Shown here: positions 1 through 8,552 of the stretch, in pieces
Layout of the letters: the number at the start of each line of letters is the position of its first letter
How positions within the stretch are numbered: the stretch's first letter is position 1
NCBI GenBank assembly: GCA_041394705.1
Contig: JAWKHS010000008.1
Span: 1-64,000, forward strand
DNA from: Vicinamibacterales bacterium
GTDB taxonomy: Bacteria > Acidobacteriota > Vicinamibacteria > Vicinamibacterales > UBA2999
Reading direction: 5' to 3'
DNA length: 64,000 nt
The notes under the pieces: model-generated
Databases searched by the model: none
The model's input: the letters and a program-made list of their open reading frames with translations, nothing else
Told to the model about the DNA's origin: nothing
Translations under genes and position numbers: made by a program

Positions 1-1851
1 CTCGTGGCCACGCCCGTGCTGGTCTTCTCGGCCCGCCCGTTCTACCAGACGGCGGCCGCGGGCCTCCGCGCCGGCCTCGTGCACATCGACCTGCCCGTCG
101 CGATCGCCATCACCATCGGCGGCGCGGCCAGCACGTGGAACGCGGTCGCGGGCGAGGGCCCGCTCTGGTTCGACTCGGTGGCCATGCTCGTCGCGGCGCT
201 GCTCGGGGCCCGGCAGCTGCAGCGCAGCGCGCAGCGCGCGGCGCTCGAGCGCGCCGACAGCCTGCGCGGCGTGGCGTTCCTGGAGTTCGCGCGCCGGATC
301 GCGGGCGAGGCGGCCGATGCCCCCGTCGTCGAGGTGCCGCTGTCGGCGCTGGCCGTGGGCGACCGGGTGGAAGTGCGGAGCGGCGAGCTCGTGCCGGTGG
401 ACGGCGTGGTGCTGTCGGGACGCTCGGCGCTCGACAACGCGGTGCTCACCGGCGAATCGACGCCCACGCCGGTCGTCGAAGGGGAGCGCGTGCACGCCGG
501 CGCCACCAACCTCGGCGCGCGGCTCGTGGTCGAGGTGCAGGCGACGGGCGCCCGGACCCGGGTGGGATCGCTCCTGGCCATCGTCGACGACGCGCTGGCG
601 AAGAAGCCCGCGCTGCTCCAGCTCACCGACGTCCTCGCCCGCCGCTTCGTCCAGGTGCTGCTGGTCGTGGCCGCGGGCACCCTGGCCGTGGTGTGGGCGG
701 GCTGGGGACCCGAGGCCGCCGTGACCCGCGTGGTGGCGCTCCTGGTCGTGTCCTGCCCGTGCGCGCTCGGCCTCGCCGTCCCACTGGCGATGTCGGTGGC
801 GCTCATGCGCGCGGCCCGCGCCGGCATCTTCGTGAAGAACCCCGACGCGCTGGAGCGCCTCCGCCGCGTGGACACGGTGTTCGTGGACAAGACCGGCACG
901 CTCACCGAGGGCCGGGCCACGGTGGCCCGCTGGACCGGCGACGACCAGGCCTTCGCCCTGGCGCGCGCGCTCGAAGGCGAGTCGTCGCACCGCGTGGCGC
1001 GGGCCTTCCAGGCCTCGTCGCGCCGCACCCCGACGCTCGTCCGGACCGCCGACGGCGCCGTCGAGACGCCCGGCCTGGGCATCGCCGGACACGTTGACGG
1101 GCACGCCGTGCGCGTCGGCACGCGCCGGCACGCCGCCCCGGCCGGCAGCCCGGCGGCCGACGTGTTCGACGACGCGGCGGACGCCATGCTCGCCGAGGGC
1201 CTCAGCCCCGTCTTCGTGGCCGTCGACGGCCGGATCGCCGGCGTCGCCGGCATCGGCGATCGGCTCCGCCCCGACGCGCGGCAGACCGTGGCGACGCTGA
1301 CCGCGCGCGGCATCCGCGTGCGCATCCTGTCGGGCGATCATCCCGAGGCGGTGGCCCGCGTGGGCCAGGCGCTGGGGCTGCCCGCCGAAGACGTCCTGGG
1401 CGGCCTCACGCCGGAAGACAAGCGGGACCTGCTGCAGACGCACGTCGCGGGCGGCCCGCGGCCCGGCGCCGTGATGATGGTCGGCGACGGCGTGAACGAC
1501 GCCGCGGCCCTGGCCCTGGCCGACGTCGGCGTCGCCGTGCAGGGCGGCATGGGCGCCACCATCGTGGCCGCCGACGTCGTCCTGACGCGTGAGGGCCTGG
1601 AGCCGCTCGTGCAGCTGCTCGACGGCGCGCGCCGCCTGCGCGGCGTCGTCCTGCGGAACGTGGGCTTCTCGCTGGCCTACAACCTCGCGGCGGCGACCTT
1701 CGCGCTGGCGGGGTTCGTCGGGCCGCTCGCGGCCGCCCTGCTCATGCCGGCCTCGTCGCTCACCGTCGTGCTGTCGTCGGCGCTCACGCGCACGTTCGCG
1801 CCGCCGCGGCGGCCGGCGGCGCCCGCGCGCCTGGTCGGAGCGGAGGCCTGA
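1..1851 (+). CDS. ccoI: Copper-translocating P-type ATPase, CcoI/FixI type (5' partial)
   Basis: This is a P1B-type metal ATPase that moves copper across the inner membrane, most likely to supply a cbb3-type cytochrome oxidase. The reading frame is open to the left edge, so the N-terminal metal-binding domain and first membrane helices lie outside the window. Counting from the first GTG (position 4), the actuator motif TGES is near residue 149, the membrane metal site CPC at 251-253, the phosphorylated Asp in DKTGT at 295, and the hinge GDGVND near 495. The following gene is ccoS, 1 bp downstream, which points to the CcoI branch rather than a copper-efflux CopA. The family is certain; the assignment to oxidase assembly rests on the neighbour. 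Confidence 0.93.
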   Translation, partial: LVATPVLVFSARPFYQTAAAGLRAGLVHIDLPVAIAITIGGAASTWNAVAGEGPLWFDSVAMLVAALLGARQLQRSAQRAALERADSLRGVAFLEFARRIAGEAADAPVVEVPLSALAVGDRVEVRSGELVPVDGVVLSGRSALDNAVLTGESTPTPVVEGERVHAGATNLGARLVVEVQATGARTRVGSLLAIVDDALAKKPALLQLTDVLARRFVQVLLVVAAGTLAVVWAGWGPEAAVTRVVALLVVSCPCALGLAVPLAMSVALMRAARAGIFVKNPDALERLRRVDTVFVDKTGTLTEGRATVARWTGDDQAFALARALEGESSHRVARAFQASSRRTPTLVRTADGAVETPGLGIAGHVDGHAVRVGTRRHAAPAGSPAADVFDDAADAMLAEGLSPVFVAVDGRIAGVAGIGDRLRPDARQTVATLTARGIRVRILSGDHPEAVARVGQALGLPAEDVLGGLTPEDKRDLLQTHVAGGPRPGAVMMVGDGVNDAAALALADVGVAVQGGMGATIVAADVVLTREGLEPLVQLLDGARRLRGVVLRNVGFSLAYNLAAATFALAGFVGPLAAALLMPASSLTVVLSSALTRTFAPPRRPAAPARLVGAEA

Positions 1852-1852
1852 C

Positions 1853-2053
1853 GTGGAGACCATCTTCGTCCTGCTGCCGCTCGCCCTGCTCATCGCCGCG
1901 ATCGCGGTCGGCCTGTTCATCTGGGCGGCCACGAGCGGCCAGTACGACGACCTCGAGACCCCAGCGGTGCGCATGCTCTTCGACGACGAGGAGCCGCGCC
2001 GCGACCGACCGGCGGTGCCCGCCACCGCACCCTCAAGGAGAGTGCCCGAATGA
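1853..2053 (+). CDS. ccoS: Cbb3-type cytochrome oxidase assembly protein CcoS
   Basis: A 66-residue single-pass membrane protein starting with GTG one base after the ccoI stop. It has an N-terminal hydrophobic helix (about residues 4-24), then the diagnostic CcoS pattern W-A-x3-GQYDDLETPAVRMLFDDEE, where the GQ(Y/F)DDLE and (I/L)LFDD blocks are the family signature. In other bacteria CcoS is needed for cofactor insertion into cbb3 oxidase. The stop overlaps the actA start (ATGA), so it is translationally coupled to the alternative complex III operon. It is too short for a simple length filter but its signature makes it secure. The C-terminal Pro/Arg-rich tail is not part of the conserved core. 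Confidence 0.9.
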   Translation: METIFVLLPLALLIAAIAVGLFIWAATSGQYDDLETPAVRMLFDDEEPRRDRPAVPATAPSRRVPE

Positions 2054-2673
2054 CCGGCAGAAGCCCCGCCTTCCGCCTCGTCTCGTTCATCGTCCTCGTG
2101 GCGGTGGGCGGCACGCTCGCCTACGCGTTCAGCAACGTGCGCAAGGGCTACGCGCCGCGGCAGCCGATCGCGTTCTCGCACCGACGCATGGCCGGCCCGC
2201 CCGTGATGCAGACCAACGACAAGGGCGAGCAGGTGAACGTCGGGGGCTACAGCATCCCCTGCGTCTATTGCCACACCATGCCCTACAAGGGCCGCCACTC
2301 CACGCTCCCGTCCACGGCCGTCTGCATGAACTGCCACTCGACGGTGGGCCTGAGCAAGGAGTGGGTCCTGAAGATGCGCGAGTACTGGGACCGCGGCCAG
2401 CCGATTCCGTGGGTCAAGGTGCACGACCTGCCGGACTTCGTCTACTTCGACCACTCCGCGCACCTGAACGCGAAGGACGCCGAGGGCCGTCCGAAGCTGC
2501 CGGCCGTCGACGAGGCGGGCCAGCCGATGCCCCAGTGCCAGACCTGCCACGGCAAGGTGCAGGAGATGGACATCGTGTCGGTCCAGCAGACCTTCAACAT
2601 GCAGTGGTGCCTGGACTGCCACCGGAAGCCCGAGATCAAGGCCTCCACCGACTGCGTCACCTGCCACCGGTGA
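2050..2673 (+). CDS. actA: Alternative complex III subunit ActA, pentaheme cytochrome c
   Basis: A 207-residue membrane-anchored multiheme cytochrome. An uncleaved N-terminal helix (about residues 9-27) is followed by a periplasmic domain with five CXXCH sites at residues 71, 92, 163, 187 and 202. In alternative complex III, ActA takes electrons from the iron-sulfur protein ActB and passes them on to cytochrome c or an oxidase. The start is supported by an AGGAGAG ribosome binding site and the ATGA overlap with ccoS. It is the first gene of actABCDEF. Pentaheme ActA with this heme spacing is the usual form in the family, and nothing looks damaged. Confidence 0.93.
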   Translation: MTGRSPAFRLVSFIVLVAVGGTLAYAFSNVRKGYAPRQPIAFSHRRMAGPPVMQTNDKGEQVNVGGYSIPCVYCHTMPYKGRHSTLPSTAVCMNCHSTVGLSKEWVLKMREYWDRGQPIPWVKVHDLPDFVYFDHSAHLNAKDAEGRPKLPAVDEAGQPMPQCQTCHGKVQEMDIVSVQQTFNMQWCLDCHRKPEIKASTDCVTCHR

Positions 2674-2683
2674 GGGAACGACG

Positions 2684-5600
2684 ATGAGCGCACACGAGAC
2701 CAGCACGCCGCGAGACGCCACGCGCGTCGATCGTCGCGAGTTCCTGCGCCTGACGAGCGCAGTGGCGGCCGCGAGCGCCCTGGCGAGCACTGGCTGCCAG
2801 GTGCCGCCCGAAGCGTCGGTGCCATTCCACGACATGCCCGAGAACCTCGTGGACGGCATGGGCCACGCCCGCTTCTTCCACACGGTGCTCGAGGGCTCTC
2901 CGGTCCGCGTCCGCACCCGCGAGGGCCGGCCGATCCTGGTCACGCCCGTCGTCGACGACCCGACCGGCCGCGGCCTCGCGCTGGCCCATCACGCGGCGCT
3001 CATGGACCTCTACGACCCGGATCGCGCGCGCGGCCCGATCGCGGTGCGGCGGCGCGTGGACACGGCGGTCGCCACGAGCTGGCAGGCCGTCAGCGCCGAC
3101 GCGGTGGCCCGGGTGAAGGCGGCGGGGAGCCGCGCCGTCCTCCTGACGGGCCCGGTGACGAGCCCGGCGCTCGGCGCCGTGATCCAGGCGATGAGCGCCC
3201 AGACCGGCCTGCGCCACGTGGTGTGGGCGCCGATGTCGGCCGACGCGGGCGCCCGGGCATGGACGGCCGCCTTCGGGTCCGCCGGTCCGGCCCGTCCGCG
3301 GCTCGACCGGGCGGACCTGATCGTCGGGCTGGGCGCCGAGTTCCTCGATCGACCCGCCGACGGCCTCGAGCGCGACTTCGCCGCGCGGCGCACGCCCGAG
3401 TCCGGCGCGGGCGCGCGCATGAACCGGTTCGTGCAGTTCGAAGGCCGCCTGACGCTCACCGGCGCGAACGCCGACCAGCGGCTGCGAGTGCGGGACTCCG
3501 ACCTCGCCCGGATCGGCGCCGCGCTGGCGCACGAGATCCTCGTGGTCCGCGCGCACGGCGCCCTGGCCGGCGATCCGGCGGTGGCCCAGGTCCTGTCCCC
3601 CTTCGCCATCGACACGGTGGCCCCGGCGGCGGGCGTGGACCCGGCGGCGCTCAAGGCGCTCGCGGGCGAGCTCGTCCTGGCGTCGGGCCGCGCGGTCGTG
3701 ATCGCGGGCGGCTCGGCGAGCACGGCCGCCTCGGGCCAGGCCCTGGAACTGGCGGCCCTGCTCCTGAACACGGCGCTCGGCGCCTTCGAGGGTGGACTCT
3801 TCGACGACGCGCCGGCCGCCGCGACGGGCGCCGCGGACGGGAGCGCCCTGGCGGCGCTCGTCGACGACATGGCGAACGGCCGCGTGGAGGTGCTGATCGT
3901 CGCGGGCGCGAACCCCGTCTACGACGCCCCCGCCGGAGTGCCGGTGGCCGAGGCGCTCGCCACGGTGCCGACGATCATCTCGCTCGGCGACCGTCTCGAC
4001 GAGACGACCCGCCTGGCCGACGTGCTGGCGCCGGTGAGCCATCCCTTCGAAGCCTGGGGCGACGTGGCGCTGCCGCGCGGGATCCTCGCCGTGCAGCAGC
4101 CGGTGGTGCAGCCGCTGTACGACACGCGCGGCCTCCTCGACATCCTCGTGGATTGGGCAGCCGCGCTCGGCGATCCGACGGCCGCGGCCGCGGTGACCGC
4201 CGCCGTCACGCCGCCGGCGACGCCGCCGAACCCGACGGCGGCCGAGCGTCCGGCGACGACCGACGTGGCCTGGTACTACCTGCGCGCGGCCTGGGGCCCG
4301 CGCCTGGCGGCCGACACCCCGCAGGCGTTCGACGCCGCGTGGAACGGCGTTCTCCGCACCGGCTGGTGGCAGGGCCCGGTGGAGCCGCCGGCCGCCCGCG
4401 CGCTGGCGACCTCATCCCTCGCGGTCCTGGGATCGCTCGCGCCGCCGGCCGGCGAGCGTGGGCTCGAACTGCAGCTGTACCCGCACCTCGCGCTCGGCGA
4501 CGGGCGCCACGCGAACAACGGCTGGCTCCACGAGCTGCCCGATCCCATCACGCGCATCACCTGGGGCGGCGCCGTGTCGATCGCGCCCCGGCGCTTCGAC
4601 GAGATGGGCCTGGCCAACGGCGATCTCGTGGAAGTGGACGCCGGCCACGCGCGCGTCATCGCGCCGGCCTACCGCCACGCCGGGATGCACCACGACCAGG
4701 TCGCGCTGCCGCTCGGCCTCGGCCGCGCCGCCTGCGGGCCCATCGGAGACGGCGTCGGGCCGAACGCGTTCCCGCTGCGGCGGGTCGAGAACGGCGCCCT
4801 GGTGGCGGCCGGCCTGCCCGTCACCCTGCGGCGCGTCGCCGGCGCCGAGCCGCTGGCCGTGGGCCAGGGGTCCGACGTCATCGACCGCGCGCAGCGCGCG
4901 CTCGTGCCCACCACCACGCTGACGGCCTTCGAGGCCGACCAGCGCGCGGGGACCGGGCAGACCGAGGGCGGGCCGTCCGCGTGGACCGTGCACGAGTACC
5001 CGAACGCCCGCTGGGCGATGACCATCGACCTCAGCAAGTGCAACGGCTGCGGCAAGTGCGTCATCGGCTGCCAGGCGGAGAACAACATCCCGGTCGTGGG
5101 CCGCCAGGGCATGCTCGACGGCCGGGAGATGTCCTGGATCCGCATCGACCGCTACTACGACGCTCCGACGAAGGACGGGGGCTGGGACGCCGAGGTGTGG
5201 GACGGTCCGCTGGAGGCCGTCGAGGAGCCGCAGACGCTCTTCGAGCCCATGCTGTGCCAGCACTGCGAGAACGCGCCGTGCGAGACGGTGTGCCCCTTCT
5301 CGGCCACCATGCACAGCGAGGACGGCGTCAACCAGCAGATCTACAACCGCTGCGTCGGCACGCGGTACTGCGCGAACAACTGCCCGTTCAAGGTGCGCCG
5401 GTTCAACTACTGGGAGCTCAGCAAGCGCCAGGACAGCTCGTTCTTCCGGTGGCTGGTCCCGAAGATCGCCAGGAACGCCGAGCTGAACACGCGCGAGCCG
5501 ATGCAGATGAAGAACAACCCGGAGGTCACGGTGCGCAGCCGGGGCGTGATGGAGAAGTGCTCCTTCTGCATCCAGCGCATCCGGGCCGCCCGGGCGGAGG

Positions 5601-5824
5601 CGACGCGCAACGGCGCGCCGAAAGACCACCTGCCGGACGGCGCCGTGGTGCCCGCCTGCATGGAGGCGTGCCCGACCGGCGCGATCTCGTTCGGCGACAT
5701 CAACGCGCCCGGCTCCCGGGTGGCGATCCAGGCGTCGTCCCCGCGGGCGATGCGGCTGCTCGAGTCCGTCGGCGTCAAGCCGTCGGTCTCCTACCTGACG
5801 AAGGTGCGGAATGACAAGGCATGA
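2684..5824 (+). CDS. actB: Alternative complex III subunit ActB, molybdopterin-like/iron-sulfur protein
   Basis: A 1046-residue exported protein. The N-terminus has a twin-arginine motif (DRREFLRL) and then LASTGC, a lipobox, so it is probably a Tat-exported lipoprotein. Residues about 50-740 resemble the molybdopterin oxidoreductase fold, which in ActB carries no cofactor. The C-terminal third is a four-cluster ferredoxin-like domain: CNGCGKCVIGC, CQHCENAPCETVC, CVGTRYCANNC and CSFCIQR...CMEACP. These clusters relay electrons from quinol oxidation to the ActA/ActE hemes. The start has GAGGGA 6 bp upstream. The 3' end overlaps actC by 14 bp. Confidence 0.94.
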   Translation: MSAHETSTPRDATRVDRREFLRLTSAVAAASALASTGCQVPPEASVPFHDMPENLVDGMGHARFFHTVLEGSPVRVRTREGRPILVTPVVDDPTGRGLALAHHAALMDLYDPDRARGPIAVRRRVDTAVATSWQAVSADAVARVKAAGSRAVLLTGPVTSPALGAVIQAMSAQTGLRHVVWAPMSADAGARAWTAAFGSAGPARPRLDRADLIVGLGAEFLDRPADGLERDFAARRTPESGAGARMNRFVQFEGRLTLTGANADQRLRVRDSDLARIGAALAHEILVVRAHGALAGDPAVAQVLSPFAIDTVAPAAGVDPAALKALAGELVLASGRAVVIAGGSASTAASGQALELAALLLNTALGAFEGGLFDDAPAAATGAADGSALAALVDDMANGRVEVLIVAGANPVYDAPAGVPVAEALATVPTIISLGDRLDETTRLADVLAPVSHPFEAWGDVALPRGILAVQQPVVQPLYDTRGLLDILVDWAAALGDPTAAAAVTAAVTPPATPPNPTAAERPATTDVAWYYLRAAWGPRLAADTPQAFDAAWNGVLRTGWWQGPVEPPAARALATSSLAVLGSLAPPAGERGLELQLYPHLALGDGRHANNGWLHELPDPITRITWGGAVSIAPRRFDEMGLANGDLVEVDAGHARVIAPAYRHAGMHHDQVALPLGLGRAACGPIGDGVGPNAFPLRRVENGALVAAGLPVTLRRVAGAEPLAVGQGSDVIDRAQRALVPTTTLTAFEADQRAGTGQTEGGPSAWTVHEYPNARWAMTIDLSKCNGCGKCVIGCQAENNIPVVGRQGMLDGREMSWIRIDRYYDAPTKDGGWDAEVWDGPLEAVEEPQTLFEPMLCQHCENAPCETVCPFSATMHSEDGVNQQIYNRCVGTRYCANNCPFKVRRFNYWELSKRQDSSFFRWLVPKIARNAELNTREPMQMKNNPEVTVRSRGVMEKCSFCIQRIRAARAEATRNGAPKDHLPDGAVVPACMEACPTGAISFGDINAPGSRVAIQASSPRAMRLLESVGVKPSVSYLTKVRNDKA

Positions 5825-7304
5825 CGTGAGTCCTTACGCGACGGTGATGGACGATCGCCAGCTGACCGGCCGGCCGATCGTGCGCGCGGGCGCGGGCCCG
5901 TACGGCGGCGACCTGGAGGTCCCCGAGCCGCTGGTGACGGGGGCCAAGCGCTGGGCCGACGTCGATCGCGACATCTGCCTCCACGCGGAGCAGTTCCCGA
6001 CGAAGCGGTGGTGGCTGGCGTTCGGCGTCGCGCTGACGCTGCTGGGCGTGCTGGTCTTCAGCCTGATCACGCTCTTCTACGCCGGCATGGGCATCGTCGG
6101 CGTGAACTCGCCCGTCGGCTGGGGCACCTTCATCATCAACTTCGTCTTCTGGATCGGCATCGGCCACGCCGGCACCCTCATCTCGGCCGTCCTCTACCTG
6201 TTCCGCCAGCAGTGGCGGACCGGGATCAACCGGGCGGCCGAGGCGATGACGCTCTTCGCGGTCGCGTGCGCGGGCGTGTTCCCGATCATCCACCTGGGCC
6301 GGCCCTGGTTCGCCTACTGGCTGGTGCCGTATCCGAACGCCCGCGGTCCGCTCTGGATCAACTTCAACTCGCCGCTCGCGTGGGACATCTTCGCCATCTC
6401 CACCTACGGCCTGGTGTCGCTGGCGTTCTGGTACATGGGCCTCCTGCCGGACCTGGCCACCGTGCGCGACCGCGCCACGCACCCCTGGCGCAAGAAGCTC
6501 TACAACGCCCTCAGCTTCGGCTGGAACGGCTCGCACCGGGCCTGGCGGCACTACGAATCGGCCTACATGGTGCTCGCCGCCCTGGCGACGCCCCTGGTCT
6601 TCTCGGTCCACACCATCGTCTCGTTCGACTTCGCCACCTCGGTGCTCCCCGGCTGGCACACCACGATCTTCCCGCCCTACTTCGTCATCGGCGCCATCTT
6701 CTCGGGCTTCGCCATGGTCATCACGCTCATGACCTTCATGCGCGGCTACTTCGGGATGACCAACTACATCACCCTGAACCACATGGAGAACATGGCGAAG
6801 ATCCTGATGCTCACGGGCATGCTCGTGGGCTTCGCCTACTCCACCGAGTTCTTCATGGCGTGGTACTCGGGCAGCGAGTGGGAAGGCTTCGTCTTCAAGA
6901 ACCGCGCGTTCGGTCCCTACGGCTGGGCCTACGCGATCATGTTCACCTGCAACGCCATCGTGCCGCAGGTGTTCTGGGCCAAGTCGATGCGGCGCAACAC
7001 GCTCGTCCTCTTCATCGTGTCGATCCTCGTGAACGTCGGCATGTGGTTCGAGCGCTACGTCATCGTCGTCTCGTCGCTCCACCGCGACTACCTGCCCTCC
7101 TCGTGGGGGATGTACTCGCTGACGTTCTGGGACGTCGCGATCCTGATCGGCACCTTCGGGCTCTTCTTCACGCTGTTCCTCCTGTTCGTGCGCGTCCTGC
7201 CGGTCGTGGCGATCTCGGAGGTGAAGGGCGTGATGGATCCCGAGGTGGCGCGCGGCGGTCCGCGGCCGGGCCCGGCGCCCGCCGCCGCGCTGCAGGAGGT
7301 ATGA
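5811..7304 (+). CDS. actC: Alternative complex III subunit ActC, NrfD-like quinol-binding membrane protein
   Basis: A 497-residue integral membrane protein of the NrfD/PsrC family with about ten predicted helices between residues 65 and 470. In alternative complex III, ActC and its paralogue ActF form the membrane core, and ActC carries the quinol oxidation site near the ActB clusters. It contains long conserved loops typical of the family, such as HLGRPWFAYWL and NYITLNHMENMAKI. The chosen ATG lies inside the end of actB with GAAGGTG just upstream; a second ATG at 5847 is possible but has no ribosome binding site. The C-terminus is an Ala/Pro-rich tail of about 25 residues. Confidence 0.94.
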   Translation: MTRHDVSPYATVMDDRQLTGRPIVRAGAGPYGGDLEVPEPLVTGAKRWADVDRDICLHAEQFPTKRWWLAFGVALTLLGVLVFSLITLFYAGMGIVGVNSPVGWGTFIINFVFWIGIGHAGTLISAVLYLFRQQWRTGINRAAEAMTLFAVACAGVFPIIHLGRPWFAYWLVPYPNARGPLWINFNSPLAWDIFAISTYGLVSLAFWYMGLLPDLATVRDRATHPWRKKLYNALSFGWNGSHRAWRHYESAYMVLAALATPLVFSVHTIVSFDFATSVLPGWHTTIFPPYFVIGAIFSGFAMVITLMTFMRGYFGMTNYITLNHMENMAKILMLTGMLVGFAYSTEFFMAWYSGSEWEGFVFKNRAFGPYGWAYAIMFTCNAIVPQVFWAKSMRRNTLVLFIVSILVNVGMWFERYVIVVSSLHRDYLPSSWGMYSLTFWDVAILIGTFGLFFTLFLLFVRVLPVVAISEVKGVMDPEVARGGPRPGPAPAAALQEV

Positions 7305-7306
7305 CC

Positions 7307-7858
7307 ATGACGCCCACGTCGACCACCGGCGTCCTCGGCGACTTCTACATGCCCGGCGACGCCGTCGCCGCGGCCGAGAAGGTGCGCGCCGCGGGATGGA
7401 CGCACTTCGACATGCTCACGCCGTTCCCCGTGCACGGCATGGACGAGGCCATGGGCCAGTCGCGCTCCTGGGTGCCGTGGGCGACCGGCGCCCTCGCCCT
7501 GGGCGGCATCCTGTTCGCGCAGGCACTCCAGAACTACGTGATGGTGTGGGACTGGCCCATGAACTTCGGCGGGAAGCCCCACGCCGCCTGGCCGGCGTTC
7601 GTCCCCATCACCTTCGAGGCGATGGTGTTCTGGGCGGCGCTGGGGAGCGCGGCCATCGCCATCGTCGCCGGCAAGAAGGACACCGTGCCGCAGCCGCCCC
7701 CGATGCTCGTCCCCACCGGCGCCACCGTGGACCGCTTCGTCCTGTGGATCTCGGCGACCGACCCGAAGTGGCAGGCCGCCGAGGCCGAGCGCTTCGTGAA
7801 GTCGCTGGGCGCGGACGACGTGCGGCTGGTGAACGTCGAAGGAGGCTCCCATGCGTGA
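7307..7858 (+). CDS. actD: Alternative complex III subunit ActD (DUF3341)
   Basis: A 183-residue protein with a short cytoplasmic N-terminus, the conserved block HFDMLTPFPVHGMDEAMG near residues 36-53, two membrane helices (about residues 61-80 and 105-128), and a soluble C-terminal domain. ActD packs against the ActC/ActF core. Two in-frame ATG codons, 7301 and 7307, are available. AGGAGGT occupies 7294-7300, directly touching the first ATG but 6 bp from the second, so 7307 is the better start; the 7301 start would add only two residues and overlap the actC stop. It overlaps actE by 8 bp. Confidence 0.92.
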   Translation: MTPTSTTGVLGDFYMPGDAVAAAEKVRAAGWTHFDMLTPFPVHGMDEAMGQSRSWVPWATGALALGGILFAQALQNYVMVWDWPMNFGGKPHAAWPAFVPITFEAMVFWAALGSAAIAIVAGKKDTVPQPPPMLVPTGATVDRFVLWISATDPKWQAAEAERFVKSLGADDVRLVNVEGGSHA

Positions 7859-8552
7859 TGCCGCCGTGCCCATCAGGGCCGCGATGCTCGCGGCCGCCCT
7901 GGCCGTCGCCGGCTGCGACGTGGGGCTGCCGGCCGGCCGCTCCCCGCACCGGGAAGGCAATCGGCTCGACATGATCGACCAGCCGAAGCTGAAGCCCCAG
8001 CGCGCGGACCTGTACGGCGAGCGGCCCACGGGCCTCCTCGCGCCGCCCGCCGGCGCGGTGGCCGCGGACGAGACGCCGTATCCCTTCGCCCAGAGCGAGA
8101 CCGCGCTCGCGGCCGCCGAGCTCGTGAACCCGCTGCCGCGGACGCCCGAGGTCCTGGCGCACGGCAAGTTCGTGTTCGACAACGTCTGCATCACGTGCCA
8201 CGGGCCGCGCGCCGCCGGCGACGGACTCGTGACGGCGCTCTTCCCGAAGCCGCCCAGCCTGATGACGCAGAAGGTGCGCGACTGGCCCGACGGCGAGATC
8301 TTCCATCGCCCGATGCGCGGCCAGGGGTCGATGCCGAGCCATGCCCGCCAGGTGGACGCGCGCGACATCTGGTCGGTCGTGCACTACATCCGCCAGATGC
8401 AGCCTGAGGAGCCGGTGGCTCCGCCACCTCCCGCTCCTCAGATGCAGTCTGAGGAGCCGGTGGCTCCGCCACCTCCCGCTCCAGCTCCCGCGGCCGGCGC
8501 GCCCACGAGTGCGCCGCCCGCTGCCGCGCCCGCCACCGGAGGCCAGCCATGA
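7851..8552 (+). CDS. actE: Alternative complex III subunit ActE, monoheme cytochrome c lipoprotein
   Basis: A 233-residue exported cytochrome c. A signal sequence ends in LAVAGC (lipobox, Cys22), so it is probably lipid-anchored. One heme site, CITCH, lies at residues 113-117, and GSMPSHA near 162 likely supplies the Met ligand. It is the mobile or terminal heme carrier of the complex. AAGGAGG sits 6 bp before the ATG. The C-terminus is odd: after residue 180 it becomes a Pro/Ala-rich tail encoded partly by two tandem 45-bp DNA repeats with internal palindromes (8394-8483). ActE tails are variable, so function is probably not affected. Confidence 0.91.
   Translation: MRDAAVPIRAAMLAAALAVAGCDVGLPAGRSPHREGNRLDMIDQPKLKPQRADLYGERPTGLLAPPAGAVAADETPYPFAQSETALAAAELVNPLPRTPEVLAHGKFVFDNVCITCHGPRAAGDGLVTALFPKPPSLMTQKVRDWPDGEIFHRPMRGQGSMPSHARQVDARDIWSVVHYIRQMQPEEPVAPPPPAPQMQSEEPVAPPPPAPAPAAGAPTSAPPAAAPATGGQP
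8394..8483 (+). repeat. Two tandem 45-bp repeats with internal palindrome inside actE
   Basis: Two adjacent copies, 8394-8438 and 8439-8483, differ at only three positions. Each contains GGAGCC-GGT-GGCTCC, a perfect 6-bp inverted repeat, followed by GCCACC. Because 45 is a multiple of three the duplication stays in frame and encodes two copies of a 15-residue Q-M-Q-(P/S)-E-E-P-V-A-P4-A-P unit. It could be simple tandem duplication or an insertion of a small palindromic repeat that happens to be translatable. Confidence 0.9.

Noticed and set aside
4..1851. Complete P-type ATPase starting at position 4
   Set aside because: The frame is open to the left edge and the N-terminal metal-binding region and first helices are missing, so the start is outside the window.
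2657..4042. 461-residue minus-strand frame over actB
   Set aside because: Shadow of actB; Arg/His-rich with no motif.
8394..8483. CRISPR-like repeats
   Set aside because: Only two directly adjacent units with no spacers, and they are translated within actE.
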